A stretch of 52,797 bases of DNA from Desulforhopalus sp. (GTDB taxonomy: Bacteria > Desulfobacterota > Desulfobulbia > Desulfobulbales > Desulfocapsaceae): NCBI GenBank assembly GCA_023231425.1, contig JALNVI010000016.1, positions 1-52,797 of the forward strand, given 5' to 3'. This document shows, piece by piece, positions 7,621 to 16,505 of this stretch. Every line of letters starts with the position of its first letter. Within the stretch, counting starts at the first letter, position 1. The notes beneath the pieces were generated by a model. That model searched no databases. It was not told where the DNA came from and saw nothing but the letters and a program-made list of their open reading frames with translations. Both the position numbers and the translations under genes were made by a program.

Positions 7621-9198
7621 TCAGGGATTTTGCAAACGAGAGGCTGTTGCCGTTCGTTTGAAGACCAGACGTTTCCCCTGTTTTAAAATACAATCAAATC
7701 CGGCAAGTTTCCCGGTCATGACTGAGGGGTGCCTTCTGGCGACAGCATCATGATTCGGGTCTGCATAGACCACCACATAGTCTACATACATGGCAGGCAG
7801 GGAAATTCCCATTTCATAATCGAGTTGTTCCGGGAGCAGAAAGCGCCGGGGGCTGTTGGAAAAAAAGATCAGCTCCATATTTTGTTCCGGATCCATGAGA
7901 ATGCGTCCCCTGGAGCCTTTGAGCGCATTCAGGATGTTATGAGCACCTTGCAGGCGATGGTCCGGTTCCCGCTGCAAAAGCGCACGAACAAACTGCTGCT
8001 CGGTCTTGTCCGGAGATTGCACCATACCGAACCATCCACCAACCAGCAGGATCGGGATACAGACACCTGCAATGATGGAACACGTGTGTTGTTTTACACC
8101 GGGAAATGAAAAATCCCGGGTGGTCAGAAGCAGAGCCTGAAGGGGAAAAATCAGAAAAGCTGCACTTGAACGTTCAAAAATGCCGGTACCGAGATACAAC
8201 GACAATCCGCAGTAGAGCAGGGGAGCCAGAAAATATTTGTGCATGGGATGCAATATTCTCCAGCCACCCCGAACCAGAAGCAAGCCCCATGCTACTGCCC
8301 AGGGTACCAGAAGATATGCGATGTCAAAAAGTCGTTTGATGGTTTCACTGGCTGCGGTGACAATACTGCCCTGGCCCGGCCTCGCCTCTATCATATCAAT
8401 GTGCTGGCTGATCAAAAGAAAAGAGCGCCATTGTTCAAAAGGATTTCCCTGACCGGTAAGAAGCAGACTCATGGGGCGCTGAATAAGGGCGAAAAATATC
8501 AGGGGCAGATAGGTAAGAACAAGGACAGCAACTACGGAGTGGTGGACTTCAAAACCCCGTCTGGCAACATAGGGTGCAAAAAGCAGGCAAAGGACCAGGG
8601 TGGTTGGATCGCACAAATACAATAAAAACATGCAGAGGCTGCAGATGGTCAAATGATAGGTCTGGCCACACAGCTCCACCCGACGCAGGCTCCACATTGT
8701 CAGGGTAAACGCGCATACAGTCAGGCTGAGATCAATACGCTGGGTAAACACAAACAGCAGCTGGGGCAGAAACATCGTAGAGAAAATACAGAGAAACGTT
8801 GTAATCGTCCCGATGCTTTTCTCTCTGCGAAGATTGTTGAGGATCGCTACAATGCCTGCCTGAACCAGCCCGCCGGCAACGGCGCTGGCAATGAGGGGAT
8901 CTCGAAATATCAGCACCAGAAAATAGGGGAAGGGAGGATACACCCCACCGATATTTTCAAGTTTTGGGAAAGCCCCATCATAGGCCAGCATCGCCTTTGT
9001 CCCGAAATATATATTGATATCCGACAATATTCCGGTCTTTAACAGGCTGATGTTGATAATGAACTGACACAGGCCGAGGCCGGCTGCCAGCACAAGAAAC
9101 ATCCATATACTGTGAGTCACGCTTTCCTTGCCGGACACGACAGAGCTTTCCGATCCTGGATCAGAAAGCTTATTTATGCTGAGAGTTTGTAAGGCCAT
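7621..9198 (-). CDS. polytopic membrane protein, GT-C-like glycosyltransferase candidate
   Basis: The product is 525 residues with roughly ten transmembrane helices from about residue 28. A GGVYPPFPYFLVL loop follows the first periplasmic segment. This layout (first helix, then a loop with acidic residues, then many helices) is like dolichol-phosphate-sugar mannosyltransferase-type GT-C enzymes, which use lipid-linked sugars. The acidic catalytic motif is not certain. I place the start at the ATG at 9198, so the gene overlaps the end of the glycosyltransferase gene by 29 bp. A longer frame upstream lies entirely inside that gene. It is the last gene of the BcsB-like/GT2 operon. The C-terminus is soluble (about 110 residues). 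Confidence 0.7.
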   Translation of the reverse strand: MALQTLSINKLSDPGSESSVVSGKESVTHSIWMFLVLAAGLGLCQFIINISLLKTGILSDINIYFGTKAMLAYDGAFPKLENIGGVYPPFPYFLVLIFRDPLIASAVAGGLVQAGIVAILNNLRREKSIGTITTFLCIFSTMFLPQLLFVFTQRIDLSLTVCAFTLTMWSLRRVELCGQTYHLTICSLCMFLLYLCDPTTLVLCLLFAPYVARRGFEVHHSVVAVLVLTYLPLIFFALIQRPMSLLLTGQGNPFEQWRSFLLISQHIDMIEARPGQGSIVTAASETIKRLFDIAYLLVPWAVAWGLLLVRGGWRILHPMHKYFLAPLLYCGLSLYLGTGIFERSSAAFLIFPLQALLLTTRDFSFPGVKQHTCSIIAGVCIPILLVGGWFGMVQSPDKTEQQFVRALLQREPDHRLQGAHNILNALKGSRGRILMDPEQNMELIFFSNSPRRFLLPEQLDYEMGISLPAMYVDYVVVYADPNHDAVARRHPSVMTGKLAGFDCILKQGKRLVFKRTATASRLQNP

Positions 9199-11020
9199 GG
9201 GTTGTTTTTTCCCAGTAATGGGGTTTGACAAAAAGTTGCCATAATGCCTTGTAGGCGGCTGGTGTATGAAAGAAAAGCCAATAAAAAGGGTTGAGCAGGG
9301 CAAAGGGCAGGAGATAATACAATCGCCTGCGGAATACCGCCATACAGTTAAGATAAATGCCCAGAAAATTCCCAAGCACCAGATTAATCAGGCCGAAAAA
9401 TGTGGTTAACGGCAGGTAATGAGCGTGCATGATATCTATCTGAGTTACCCCCCAGAAGATAAAGAAACTCCACATAATTGGATTCAGCAGAAACAACAGT
9501 GGCGTGCCTGCTATAAAAAGCTGGAAAGAAAGCCAGTTTTTGAGTCCAAGCCTGCGCAGGAGCTTAACAGGGTGTCGATTGAAGACAAGGGCCGTTTGCA
9601 TGTAGCCTTTGATCCAGCGTGATCGCTGGCGAATCCAGTTCCCATAACGGCTGTTGGCTTCTTCAAAGGTTGTGGAGTTGATAACACCTACCCGGTATCC
9701 CCTCGCGGCGGCCCGTATGCCGAGGTCCGCGTCTTCTGTGGTGTTAAAAGGATCCCAGGAGCCCAGCTCCTTGAGCAGTGCAAGGTCAAAATGATTGCTG
9801 GTTCCGCCCAGTGGAATGGGGAGTTTCAGCTTGTCCAGGCCTGGCAAGAGGTAGTCAAACCAATAGGTGTATTCGAGGGTGAAAAGTTTGGTGATCACAT
9901 TCTGGTCGGCATTGAAATAGTTCAGTGCTGCCTGAAAGCAAAGAAATTTTCCGGGGGGATTTTTTTGAAAGGCGACAACGGCTTTCTTAAGTTGATCCGG
10001 CTCGGGAATATCTTCAGCATCATAAATGGTCAGGTACGTGCCCCTTGCAAAATGGACCCCGTAATTACAAGCCTTGGGTTTTGTTTTCGGCGGAATGTCT
10101 GGAACATAAATAAAACGCCAGTTAACAGGAGGTGCGGCTTTTTTGGCAGCCTCAAGGGTTCTGGTGTCATTTTCTTCCAGAAGCAGCAATACATCGAGCT
10201 TGTTTTTGGGATAATCCAGACCGGCCAGTCCCTTGATAAGAGTGGGCATCAGCTCAGGCTCGTTGTACACCGGTACCAGCACTGTGTAGGAAGGCAGATC
10301 TTCATCCTCAAGTGCCTCTACTTCTTCTGAGGTAACAGGCTGAATAATCTCGTTGCGAGCGCCTTCAACCGAAAGGATCAAACGAAAGAGAATAGTTGCA
10401 AGATAGACTGCATTTATGACAAATAAAACTGTTTTGGAAACGACTGTGGGCATAAAATAAGTCAGGGTCAGCAGGCACAGGCTGACAGCAGCAAGTGCAA
10501 GAACCTGGGAAGGACTGAAAACATATCGGGCGGATTCAGCGGGATTACGGGAATACAATCCGTATACCGTGTCATCGAGCAGGCCTTCCTGAAAATGACT
10601 ATTCGTTAACTCTAAAAAATCGAGGTCAGTAATCACTGTCTGCTGCAGAATCATTCCCGGGAATTTTTGTGTATAAAACTCCAGCATTTCAGGGCGCTGG
10701 GGGTAGGCTGTCAAAAGTGTGACCCGGTTGTCTTTTACGGCTGCGGGTACCGCCTGAAAGGTAATAGCCTGCTTTGACGTCAGTTCAGGTACCAGGGACC
10801 AGTCCACACTTTTGCGGGCTTTTTTATCCATCAGTGTAAACTCAAGCCCGTAATGATCAGCCAGGGTTTCAAAAAGCTGACGCCGGGAAATATACCCCAA
10901 AGATCCCAAAATCCACATCAGACGTCCACCTTTTGTCTGCTGCAGATCCAGAGCTTCTTTGAGCTGCTCGCGAGTCACCAGACCCTGTTCTAATAAAATG
11001 TCGCCAACCCGTTTTGCCAT
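9170..11020 (-). CDS. family 2 processive glycosyltransferase with N-terminal MshEN domain
   Basis: The product is 616 residues. Residues 1-150 are a T2SSE_N/MshEN-like domain, starting RVGDILLEQGLVTREQLKEA; in other proteins this fold binds c-di-GMP. Two transmembrane helices follow (about 172-215). The GT2 domain then has VLVPVYNEPELMPTL at 247, DAED at 334-337 (DxD), TED at 428-430 and QRSRW at 465-469. These are the D,D,D,Q/RxxRW set of processive synthases such as cellulose synthase. Further membrane helices lie at about 490-600. There is no C-terminal PilZ domain, so c-di-GMP control, if any, would act through the N-terminus. It lies downstream of a BcsB-like gene and an outer-membrane barrel gene. 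NfrB-like enzymes are an alternative comparison. The polymer made is unknown. Confidence 0.88.
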   Translation of the reverse strand: MAKRVGDILLEQGLVTREQLKEALDLQQTKGGRLMWILGSLGYISRRQLFETLADHYGLEFTLMDKKARKSVDWSLVPELTSKQAITFQAVPAAVKDNRVTLLTAYPQRPEMLEFYTQKFPGMILQQTVITDLDFLELTNSHFQEGLLDDTVYGLYSRNPAESARYVFSPSQVLALAAVSLCLLTLTYFMPTVVSKTVLFVINAVYLATILFRLILSVEGARNEIIQPVTSEEVEALEDEDLPSYTVLVPVYNEPELMPTLIKGLAGLDYPKNKLDVLLLLEENDTRTLEAAKKAAPPVNWRFIYVPDIPPKTKPKACNYGVHFARGTYLTIYDAEDIPEPDQLKKAVVAFQKNPPGKFLCFQAALNYFNADQNVITKLFTLEYTYWFDYLLPGLDKLKLPIPLGGTSNHFDLALLKELGSWDPFNTTEDADLGIRAAARGYRVGVINSTTFEEANSRYGNWIRQRSRWIKGYMQTALVFNRHPVKLLRRLGLKNWLSFQLFIAGTPLLFLLNPIMWSFFIFWGVTQIDIMHAHYLPLTTFFGLINLVLGNFLGIYLNCMAVFRRRLYYLLPFALLNPFYWLFFHTPAAYKALWQLFVKPHYWEKTTHGLTNSQHK

Positions 11021-11139
11021 GTTGTCGCCTTACCAGGCACCGCCCGGATTTGTCATCAGTTCAGGTTGTGCCTGGGCTGACCTTTGGTGAGTACATATTC
11101 TCTTTCTATTCAAAGTGAAAATGTCAGGAGAAAAAAGGG

Positions 11140-11979
11140 TTAGAATGTTATCCAGTACGCCAGGGCCAAACCTCCCCCTGCTCCGGTATTTTCTCCCCAT
11201 ACATTGCGGAATCCCGAGAATACCAGCGACTGGTCGTCGGTCATTCTGATCCGGCAGTGCAGTGTCATTTTAAAAAGGCGGTAATAGGCGTCTATGGTTG
11301 TGTCATCGTCAAGCTGCACGGTGTCTCCGTTATCAAGACCCCACTGAATTTCAGACTCGAGGATTAACTGTAAAATACGGGTTATGTCCTGCCCCAGAAC
11401 GAGACTGCCTCGCAGTTGATCTGAGGGGAACCCTTCATAGGTCCGGAATCGCACCGTCGTCTCAGCAAAACCGTTTCGTCCAGTTACTTCCCAGCCGTAA
11501 CCTGCGGCAAGGAATGTTTCCATTCCCAGACGGTCATATCCAAGACTCGGCATTTCATTGATGGAATACCCTGCAGGAATCAATCCGGTAATACCGGCAC
11601 TGAGGGCCATACCTGACTGATTGAAGAGGCATCGTCTGTACCCCAGTTCCACATCAGAAAAGCCCTGTGTGCTGCCATCTTCATTGTCCACGAAATCGTA
11701 GAAAGCTTTTGCCGTCAGTGTATCTTTTTTCGTCAGGCCATACTCCATGTAGGTCTGAGCGGATAATTTCTTAAACTCCTCTTTCATGCTGTGCCGGTCA
11801 CCGCTGCGATCCCAGTACTCCCCCGTTTCATAATATTCAATTTTTGGGGCAAGAAAAATTTCGTTTTGTTTCTGTGGCCATGCTTCAGCCCCTGCAGGGA
11901 GGCAATCAAGCCAGAGATAGAGCAGTGTGAGGCAGGTAACTGCTATTGGCCTGGTATATGAAAACATTCCGGTTTTCAT
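11140..11979 (-). CDS. outer-membrane beta-barrel protein of the exopolysaccharide locus
   Basis: The product is 279 residues. A signal peptide (about 1-31, ending PAGAEA) is followed by alternating amphipathic strands and a C-terminal phenylalanine (AYWITF), the usual outer-membrane barrel ending. The frame overlaps the end of the BcsB-like gene by four bases (ATGA), so the two are likely translated together. In cellulose systems the BcsC barrel exports the polymer. This protein is much smaller than BcsC and lacks its repeats, so it could be an alternative export pore or a barrel of another role. The 119 bp before the glycosyltransferase gene contains no other gene. Confidence 0.75.
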   Translation of the reverse strand: MKTGMFSYTRPIAVTCLTLLYLWLDCLPAGAEAWPQKQNEIFLAPKIEYYETGEYWDRSGDRHSMKEEFKKLSAQTYMEYGLTKKDTLTAKAFYDFVDNEDGSTQGFSDVELGYRRCLFNQSGMALSAGITGLIPAGYSINEMPSLGYDRLGMETFLAAGYGWEVTGRNGFAETTVRFRTYEGFPSDQLRGSLVLGQDITRILQLILESEIQWGLDNGDTVQLDDDTTIDAYYRLFKMTLHCRIRMTDDQSLVFSGFRNVWGENTGAGGGLALAYWITF

Positions 11980-14117
11980 TCTTTGTTCCTTCGTCCCGTA
12001 AGCTGGGTGTACACATAATAAAAGAAACAGACCAGTATACCTGCCAGAGCAAGGGTGGCCAGCAGGCTGTATTTATTCCAATAATACGCGAAATCAGGCT
12101 GATCAGGCGATTGGGCAATCAGCTTTTTCCCAATTGCCATGGATTGCCAGTATTGATCCCGGCTGGCAGCTGCATTGCCACCAAGTTGTTCCATCGCTTT
12201 CAAATCCAGTGTCGGCATGGGCGCTTTATCCGGAGCAAGGCATGAAAAGACCAATGCCGGAACATTCTGGTGCCTGAATGTCTGAGTGATCCAGACGGGG
12301 GCATCGGCGGTTACCCTGAAGGGGATTTCTCCTGTCAGCGGATTGCGGACTGCAATATCTTCACCCGTTGTTATCAGTGGTGTGAATCCTGAAGGGAGGG
12401 GTTTGTCGGTCACAGACAGAACAAAATAATCAAACTGCGCTGCATCCTGGAGCTTGTCAACGAGGGTGAACACCGGAACCTTGTGGTGCAATTCTCCATA
12501 CATGCCAGCCCAATCCATCAGGGGACGCATGGCCGTATAGGACATTTGGGGCGCAACAAGGGCACCGCGTCCGTTCATACTGCCCATGACTCTATTCAGC
12601 TGCAGGTCTTGTCCGGTGTCTTCTGAACCAATGATGAGGCTTGAATCATCAAACAGGGTGGCTTCCATTTCCGCTGGCATTCCCTTGCAGTTTCCCTGAT
12701 TCAGGTAATAGGCAAAAATGACTTCCAGCCGGTTCATGTCTGTTAGTTTATCTACGGGTAAAGAAAAAGAAGCAAAAAATGGCGAGATCTTCTCCTTATG
12801 AGAAAGTCTTTGGGAGGCGATCAGGTGTCCGTTAAGTCGAATTTTGAGAAAGCCCTTATCTTCTGGCGGGATAGATGTATGGGTCAGATGCAGAACGGCG
12901 GTTAATGATTTGGGAAACCCGTTGATCTGGGGCAGGGTGAAAGATGTCTGGGTGACAAGCTCCCCGGCACCTTTGACTGATGTGGTTTTAAAACCCAGCG
13001 AAGAAAAAGCAAGCGGTGAACCGGTCTGGTCCCATTCCGTGTGCTCCAATGTCTGCACAGTCGCCCTGGAGGATGCCAGCAGCCCGGCCGCTTTGTTTCC
13101 CAGAGCCCGGGCACCTTCTGGACTCAGATAGAGAGTGGACCCTTCAAGGACCATGTCCTGGTCAAATGCACCCACAATAATTGTGTGTCCGAAGGGGTTT
13201 ACCGCAGGGGACATGGCAACGGAGACCTTGATCGAAGGGATGGCCGCTTTGGCTGCAGCCACAGTGGTCAGCACTCCCTGCCAGATGTCTTTATTTGTCT
13301 CATCGGCCACCACCGTGACAGCCGGGGCAGAATCTGCCAGAAAACGGTTCAACAGCGTGGTATCCGATGTCTGGTTTGTTTCTATGAGGCTGTTATTATC
13401 TACGGCCAGCCACAATTCATTTGCCTGTTGATTTTTACAGGTATCGTCAAAGAGCCTGAGTGTCCCCTCAACAGTTACATTGAGATGGCCGTCATGGATA
13501 TTTTTATCTAAAAAGTCGGCAAAAGGGGTTAAAGGGATGGAGAGTGACAGAGGATCGTGCTTCTGGGTAATGTCATAAATTCCAGCGGAGATTCCTGCAA
13601 TTTTTACGTGTATGGAAGAAGAGGACTGTAACGAAGGAGTGTGTCTGATGTGGAGCAGCAGACGTCCGTTTTCAGCCTGTGTGCCGGAAGTCCAGGGAAA
13701 GGAAAAGGCAATATAAGGATGGGGACCGTAGGAGATCAGATCACTTTGATACCCGAGTTTCTTCAATTGGACTCTGGACAGCCACGGCAGGCTGGTGCCT
13801 GGTGTGGCAAAATCATTGAGACGTGCAATGCGGGCTTCCGGGTATTCCGTTTTAAGGCCTGCCAAAAGAGCTGTTGCTTCCTGCTTTCTCAAATAATGGC
13901 CGACGGCAGCTATACGGCTTTTCTGCTCATCAAAAAGGACGACGTCGCGGTAGCCCTGCATCTTTTGAGTAATCTGGTCTTTATTGAATTGTTCTTTGGC
14001 AAATGGGATGGCGACAGTAAAAATTTCATTTCCCAGTGATTCACATCGACCCTGGGAAGTGAAAACAACGGAAAAAATAACTGCCAGCAGTAATGTGCAC
14101 GATGCTTTTTTTGTCAT
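11976..14117 (-). CDS. bcsB: BcsB-like periplasmic subunit of a cellulose-type synthase
   Basis: The product is 713 residues, close to BcsB length. It has a signal peptide (1-25), a long periplasmic part, and one C-terminal transmembrane helix (about 685-706) followed by RRNKE. The periplasmic part shows BcsB-type features: a GPHPYIAFSFPWTSG segment, paired carbohydrate-binding-like domains (RLLLHIRHTPSLQ..., LTAVLHLTHT with KGFLKIRLNG) and flavodoxin-like parts. In known systems BcsB docks the synthase through its tail helix and guides the glucan across the periplasm. GGAG precedes the ATG. It is the first gene of the operon; a promoter is expected in 14118-14340, which is AT-rich but has no site I would name. 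Confidence 0.85.
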   Translation of the reverse strand: MTKKASCTLLLAVIFSVVFTSQGRCESLGNEIFTVAIPFAKEQFNKDQITQKMQGYRDVVLFDEQKSRIAAVGHYLRKQEATALLAGLKTEYPEARIARLNDFATPGTSLPWLSRVQLKKLGYQSDLISYGPHPYIAFSFPWTSGTQAENGRLLLHIRHTPSLQSSSSIHVKIAGISAGIYDITQKHDPLSLSIPLTPFADFLDKNIHDGHLNVTVEGTLRLFDDTCKNQQANELWLAVDNNSLIETNQTSDTTLLNRFLADSAPAVTVVADETNKDIWQGVLTTVAAAKAAIPSIKVSVAMSPAVNPFGHTIIVGAFDQDMVLEGSTLYLSPEGARALGNKAAGLLASSRATVQTLEHTEWDQTGSPLAFSSLGFKTTSVKGAGELVTQTSFTLPQINGFPKSLTAVLHLTHTSIPPEDKGFLKIRLNGHLIASQRLSHKEKISPFFASFSLPVDKLTDMNRLEVIFAYYLNQGNCKGMPAEMEATLFDDSSLIIGSEDTGQDLQLNRVMGSMNGRGALVAPQMSYTAMRPLMDWAGMYGELHHKVPVFTLVDKLQDAAQFDYFVLSVTDKPLPSGFTPLITTGEDIAVRNPLTGEIPFRVTADAPVWITQTFRHQNVPALVFSCLAPDKAPMPTLDLKAMEQLGGNAAASRDQYWQSMAIGKKLIAQSPDQPDFAYYWNKYSLLATLALAGILVCFFYYVYTQLTGRRNKE

Positions 14118-14347
14118 GCTGTAACTCCATGTAAAATATCAACATTCCTTTTTTCCGATTTATCGGAAGTCTGCTTTATCAGCTGTCTTTTAAAAAGAAA
14201 GAACCTTTTTCCCTGCAGTTGATACTCAGTTCACAATATTTTATTGATAGTAATAAAATGTCTTTTCAAGGTCAATGAGGGATTGGATCGAGATTGTGCA
14301 GGGGGGAGGAGGTGATCAGGTTGCGTAAAGGGATGGATGACTTGTTG

Positions 14348-14509
14348 GGGACCTTGAATAATCAGTTTCCCGCTCATCTTCTTCGTTACAGTCAAAAAAT
14401 TATCCTCCGACAAAGCGAGGAACGAGACGTCGAGATATCAAACATGGCTGAAATAAATTTTCTCCTGTGCCTCGAATATGAACAAAACACAAGATTATTC
14501 AAGATACCC
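14348..14509 (-). repeat. MITE-like repeat, copy 3 (no 18-bp array)
   Basis: On the plus strand it starts GGGACCTTGAATAATCAG and ends GATTATTCAAGATACCC, a clear terminal inverted repeat. The core holds the complement of the CGACGTCTCGTTCCTCGC block but no complete 18-bp unit, so this is a short member (162 bp). It lies between the BcsB-like gene and the UshA-like gene, within a 470-bp stretch that otherwise shows no gene. Confidence 0.85.
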
Positions 14510-14585
14510 TGTTGACTGTGCAAAGGAGATGGCCGATTATTCGATGTTCCCTTACGTCGTTTTAGAGGAGAGAATTGCTGACAGA

Positions 14586-15749
14586 TTATTGAGTTTCCAG
14601 CTGCAGCTCTTTCAGTTGTTTTTCCAGGTTGTTCACAATATTGAAGACTGACTGCATCCCAGGTTTGGGATAGACCTTGTAGAAGTGGGGGATAAATGTA
14701 CTCACCTCTCCTTTTTGGACAAGGCTGTCACTTTCGAGGCTGTAATCGATTTTTGCCTTCAGTAATGTATTGAGTCGACGCTGGTCCCCTATGCGGTGTG
14801 TAAGTCGGCGTTTCCCTTTTTCCGTTGCAGCGGTGATGAGATTCTCCATCCTGACGATTTCTTCTTTTCCTGCAGTGAGACTTTTCTCCAGTTCTTCCCT
14901 CGGCACCGGGCGGTTTTCCCGCCAGCCCTTCGACGCATCGGGCTGCCATGAAATTTTGAGTTCTCCGAGGGAGGCAAGGTCATTGGTGGTCTGAGCAATG
15001 ATTGTCCCCGGCGCTGGCAGGTGGACAAAGTTTCCCCGCATGAGGTCACAGGATATGATCACCTGAATTTCCGGATGTTCTCTGGTAATTGTACTGTTCT
15101 CCTCAGAGGTGAGAGTGGAGAGCAGTATCATAAACTGAGCCTTTCCTTTCAGCTCAGCAAGGCTCTTCTCCAGCGCTGGCATCGGTGGTGAGAGGGTGAA
15201 ATCTCTGACGTTCTCCAGAGATCCTCCGGTGAGTCCGATAAAGGCCAGGGATATCCCGCTGCTCTGTTTCAGTACCCATGGAGGAAAGGGAGCCGTGCCA
15301 TCCCGGCGCAGGATGTTGGCGGAGATGATTGGCAGAGCGGCTATCTTTTCCCGGAGGAAAAAGGAGTTGCCACCCTGCAGGTCGAGTGTGCTGACCGTCA
15401 TGGCGTCAAGGCCCATCAGGACACTGGCTTCAGCTATTCCTTCAGCGGTGAGGATGGCACTGCGGCTCTGTGGCTTTGCCTTTTTTCCGTATCGAAAGAA
15501 GAGGTTGCCCGAGTCAACCAGGAGTACATTCTCTGCAGTTTCCCGCGTCTTGCGGACTATGCGTGATTTGCCGGACAGACCGCCCAGTCGGTTGGTGTGT
15601 CAACCACAGGGGAGATACTGACCTTGCTGGTTGTTATTGAAGAGCAGAGTCAAACTGTGTGCTGCGGGGGGTGCTGCGACAGCATTTCCTGCGTTGAGCA
15701 GCAGGGCGAAAGTGGCGGTAACGAGTATCCGGCTGAGAACGGTGTTCAT
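14586..15749 (-). CDS. UshA-like periplasmic selenoprotein (in-frame UGA read as Sec50)
   Basis: The frame runs 387 residues from the ATG at 15749, with one in-frame TGA at 15602-15600 and the true stop at 14586. Residues 1-26 are a signal peptide (ending NAVAA). The UGA falls in the motif LLFNNNQQGQYLPCG-[UGA]-HTNRLGGLSGK. The corresponding place in UshA/5'-nucleotidase-like metallophosphatases with a PCGC...GG..R motif is Cys. Sequence after the UGA continues the same family fold without break (VLLVDSGNLFF, ITAEGIAEA, VSTLDLQGGNSFF). A family annotated as UshA-like (seleno)protein is known to me from Desulfobacterota. The C-terminal ~100 residues are helical. The gene starts six bases after tlyA ends. 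The alternative is a nonsense mutation in a pseudogene. Confidence 0.82.
15558..15599 (-). promoter_or_regulatory. presumed bacterial SECIS element downstream of the UGA
   Basis: In bacteria the signal recognised by SelB lies just 3' of the UGA. Here the mRNA after the UGA can form an ACCG/CGGU hairpin with loop ACUGGG, or a CCGAC/GUC(C)GG stem with a GG-containing loop. I could not fold it properly, so the exact structure is uncertain. Confidence 0.4.
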
Positions 15750-15754
15750 AATTT

Positions 15755-16495
15755 TCAAGAAATGATGTGAATGAGAAATTCCGTGTTGCCTTTCGGGCCT
15801 TTTATCGGTGATTCAACAATCCCGTTAACACGAAGCGAAGGTGTGGAAAAATTGCTGGTGAAATCAATAATTTTCTGTTTTGCCTTGTCGTGAAGTGCGG
15901 GATCTCGGACAATCCCGCCTTCTCCAATATCTCCCCGCGGCAACTCAAATTGCGGTTTGATGAGGGCGATAATATTTACCGGCCTGCCCTGGAAGGCGGC
16001 TGTCATTGGGGGCAGAATACGGGTTAACGAGATGAAGGAAACGTCGGTAACAGCGAGATCAACAGCTTCACCGAGCTGATCCGGTGTCAGGTTGCGGGCG
16101 TTACAGCGCTCAATGACGCAGACGCGCTCATCCTGGCGCAGTTTCCAGGCGAGTTGCCCATACGCCACATCTATGGCATAGACTTTTGCTGCACCATGTT
16201 GCAGCAGGCAGTCAGTAAAGCCGCCGGTCGAGGCACCCACATCAAGGCAGATTCGATGTTCAACAGAAACAGTGAAGGCTTCAATGCCCTGAGCGAGTTT
16301 GAGGCCTCCACGGGAGACAAAGGGGCAGTGCTGTTTCAGACGGATTACAGCCGTCTCAGGCACCATGCTGCCTGCCTTGTCCGAAATAATATCATTAACA
16401 TACACCTCTCCAGCTCCAATAAGCCGCCTTGCTGTATCAAGGTCTGGAGCCATTCTCCGGGCTGCGAGAAGGGAATCGAGTCGTCTCTTTTTCAA
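15755..16495 (-). CDS. tlyA: TlyA-family rRNA 2'-O-methyltransferase
   Basis: The product is 246 residues from a TTG at 16495. A longer frame exists upstream, but it lies inside cpoB. The TTG start gives the usual TlyA length and puts the S4 domain at the N-terminus (KKRRLDSLLAARRMAPDLD, about 2-60). The FtsJ-like Rossmann methyltransferase domain follows: LDVGASTGGFTDCLLQHGA (SAM binding), then IALIKPQFE, where the Lys is part of the K-D-K-E set. TlyA enzymes methylate 16S and 23S rRNA cytidines; some members act as hemolysins, a debated role. The gene starts 10 bases after cpoB ends. Confidence 0.9.
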   Translation of the reverse strand: MKKRRLDSLLAARRMAPDLDTARRLIGAGEVYVNDIISDKAGSMVPETAVIRLKQHCPFVSRGGLKLAQGIEAFTVSVEHRICLDVGASTGGFTDCLLQHGAAKVYAIDVAYGQLAWKLRQDERVCVIERCNARNLTPDQLGEAVDLAVTDVSFISLTRILPPMTAAFQGRPVNIIALIKPQFELPRGDIGEGGIVRDPALHDKAKQKIIDFTSNFSTPSLRVNGIVESPIKGPKGNTEFLIHIIS

Positions 16496-16505
16496 ACCAG
16501 ATGAA

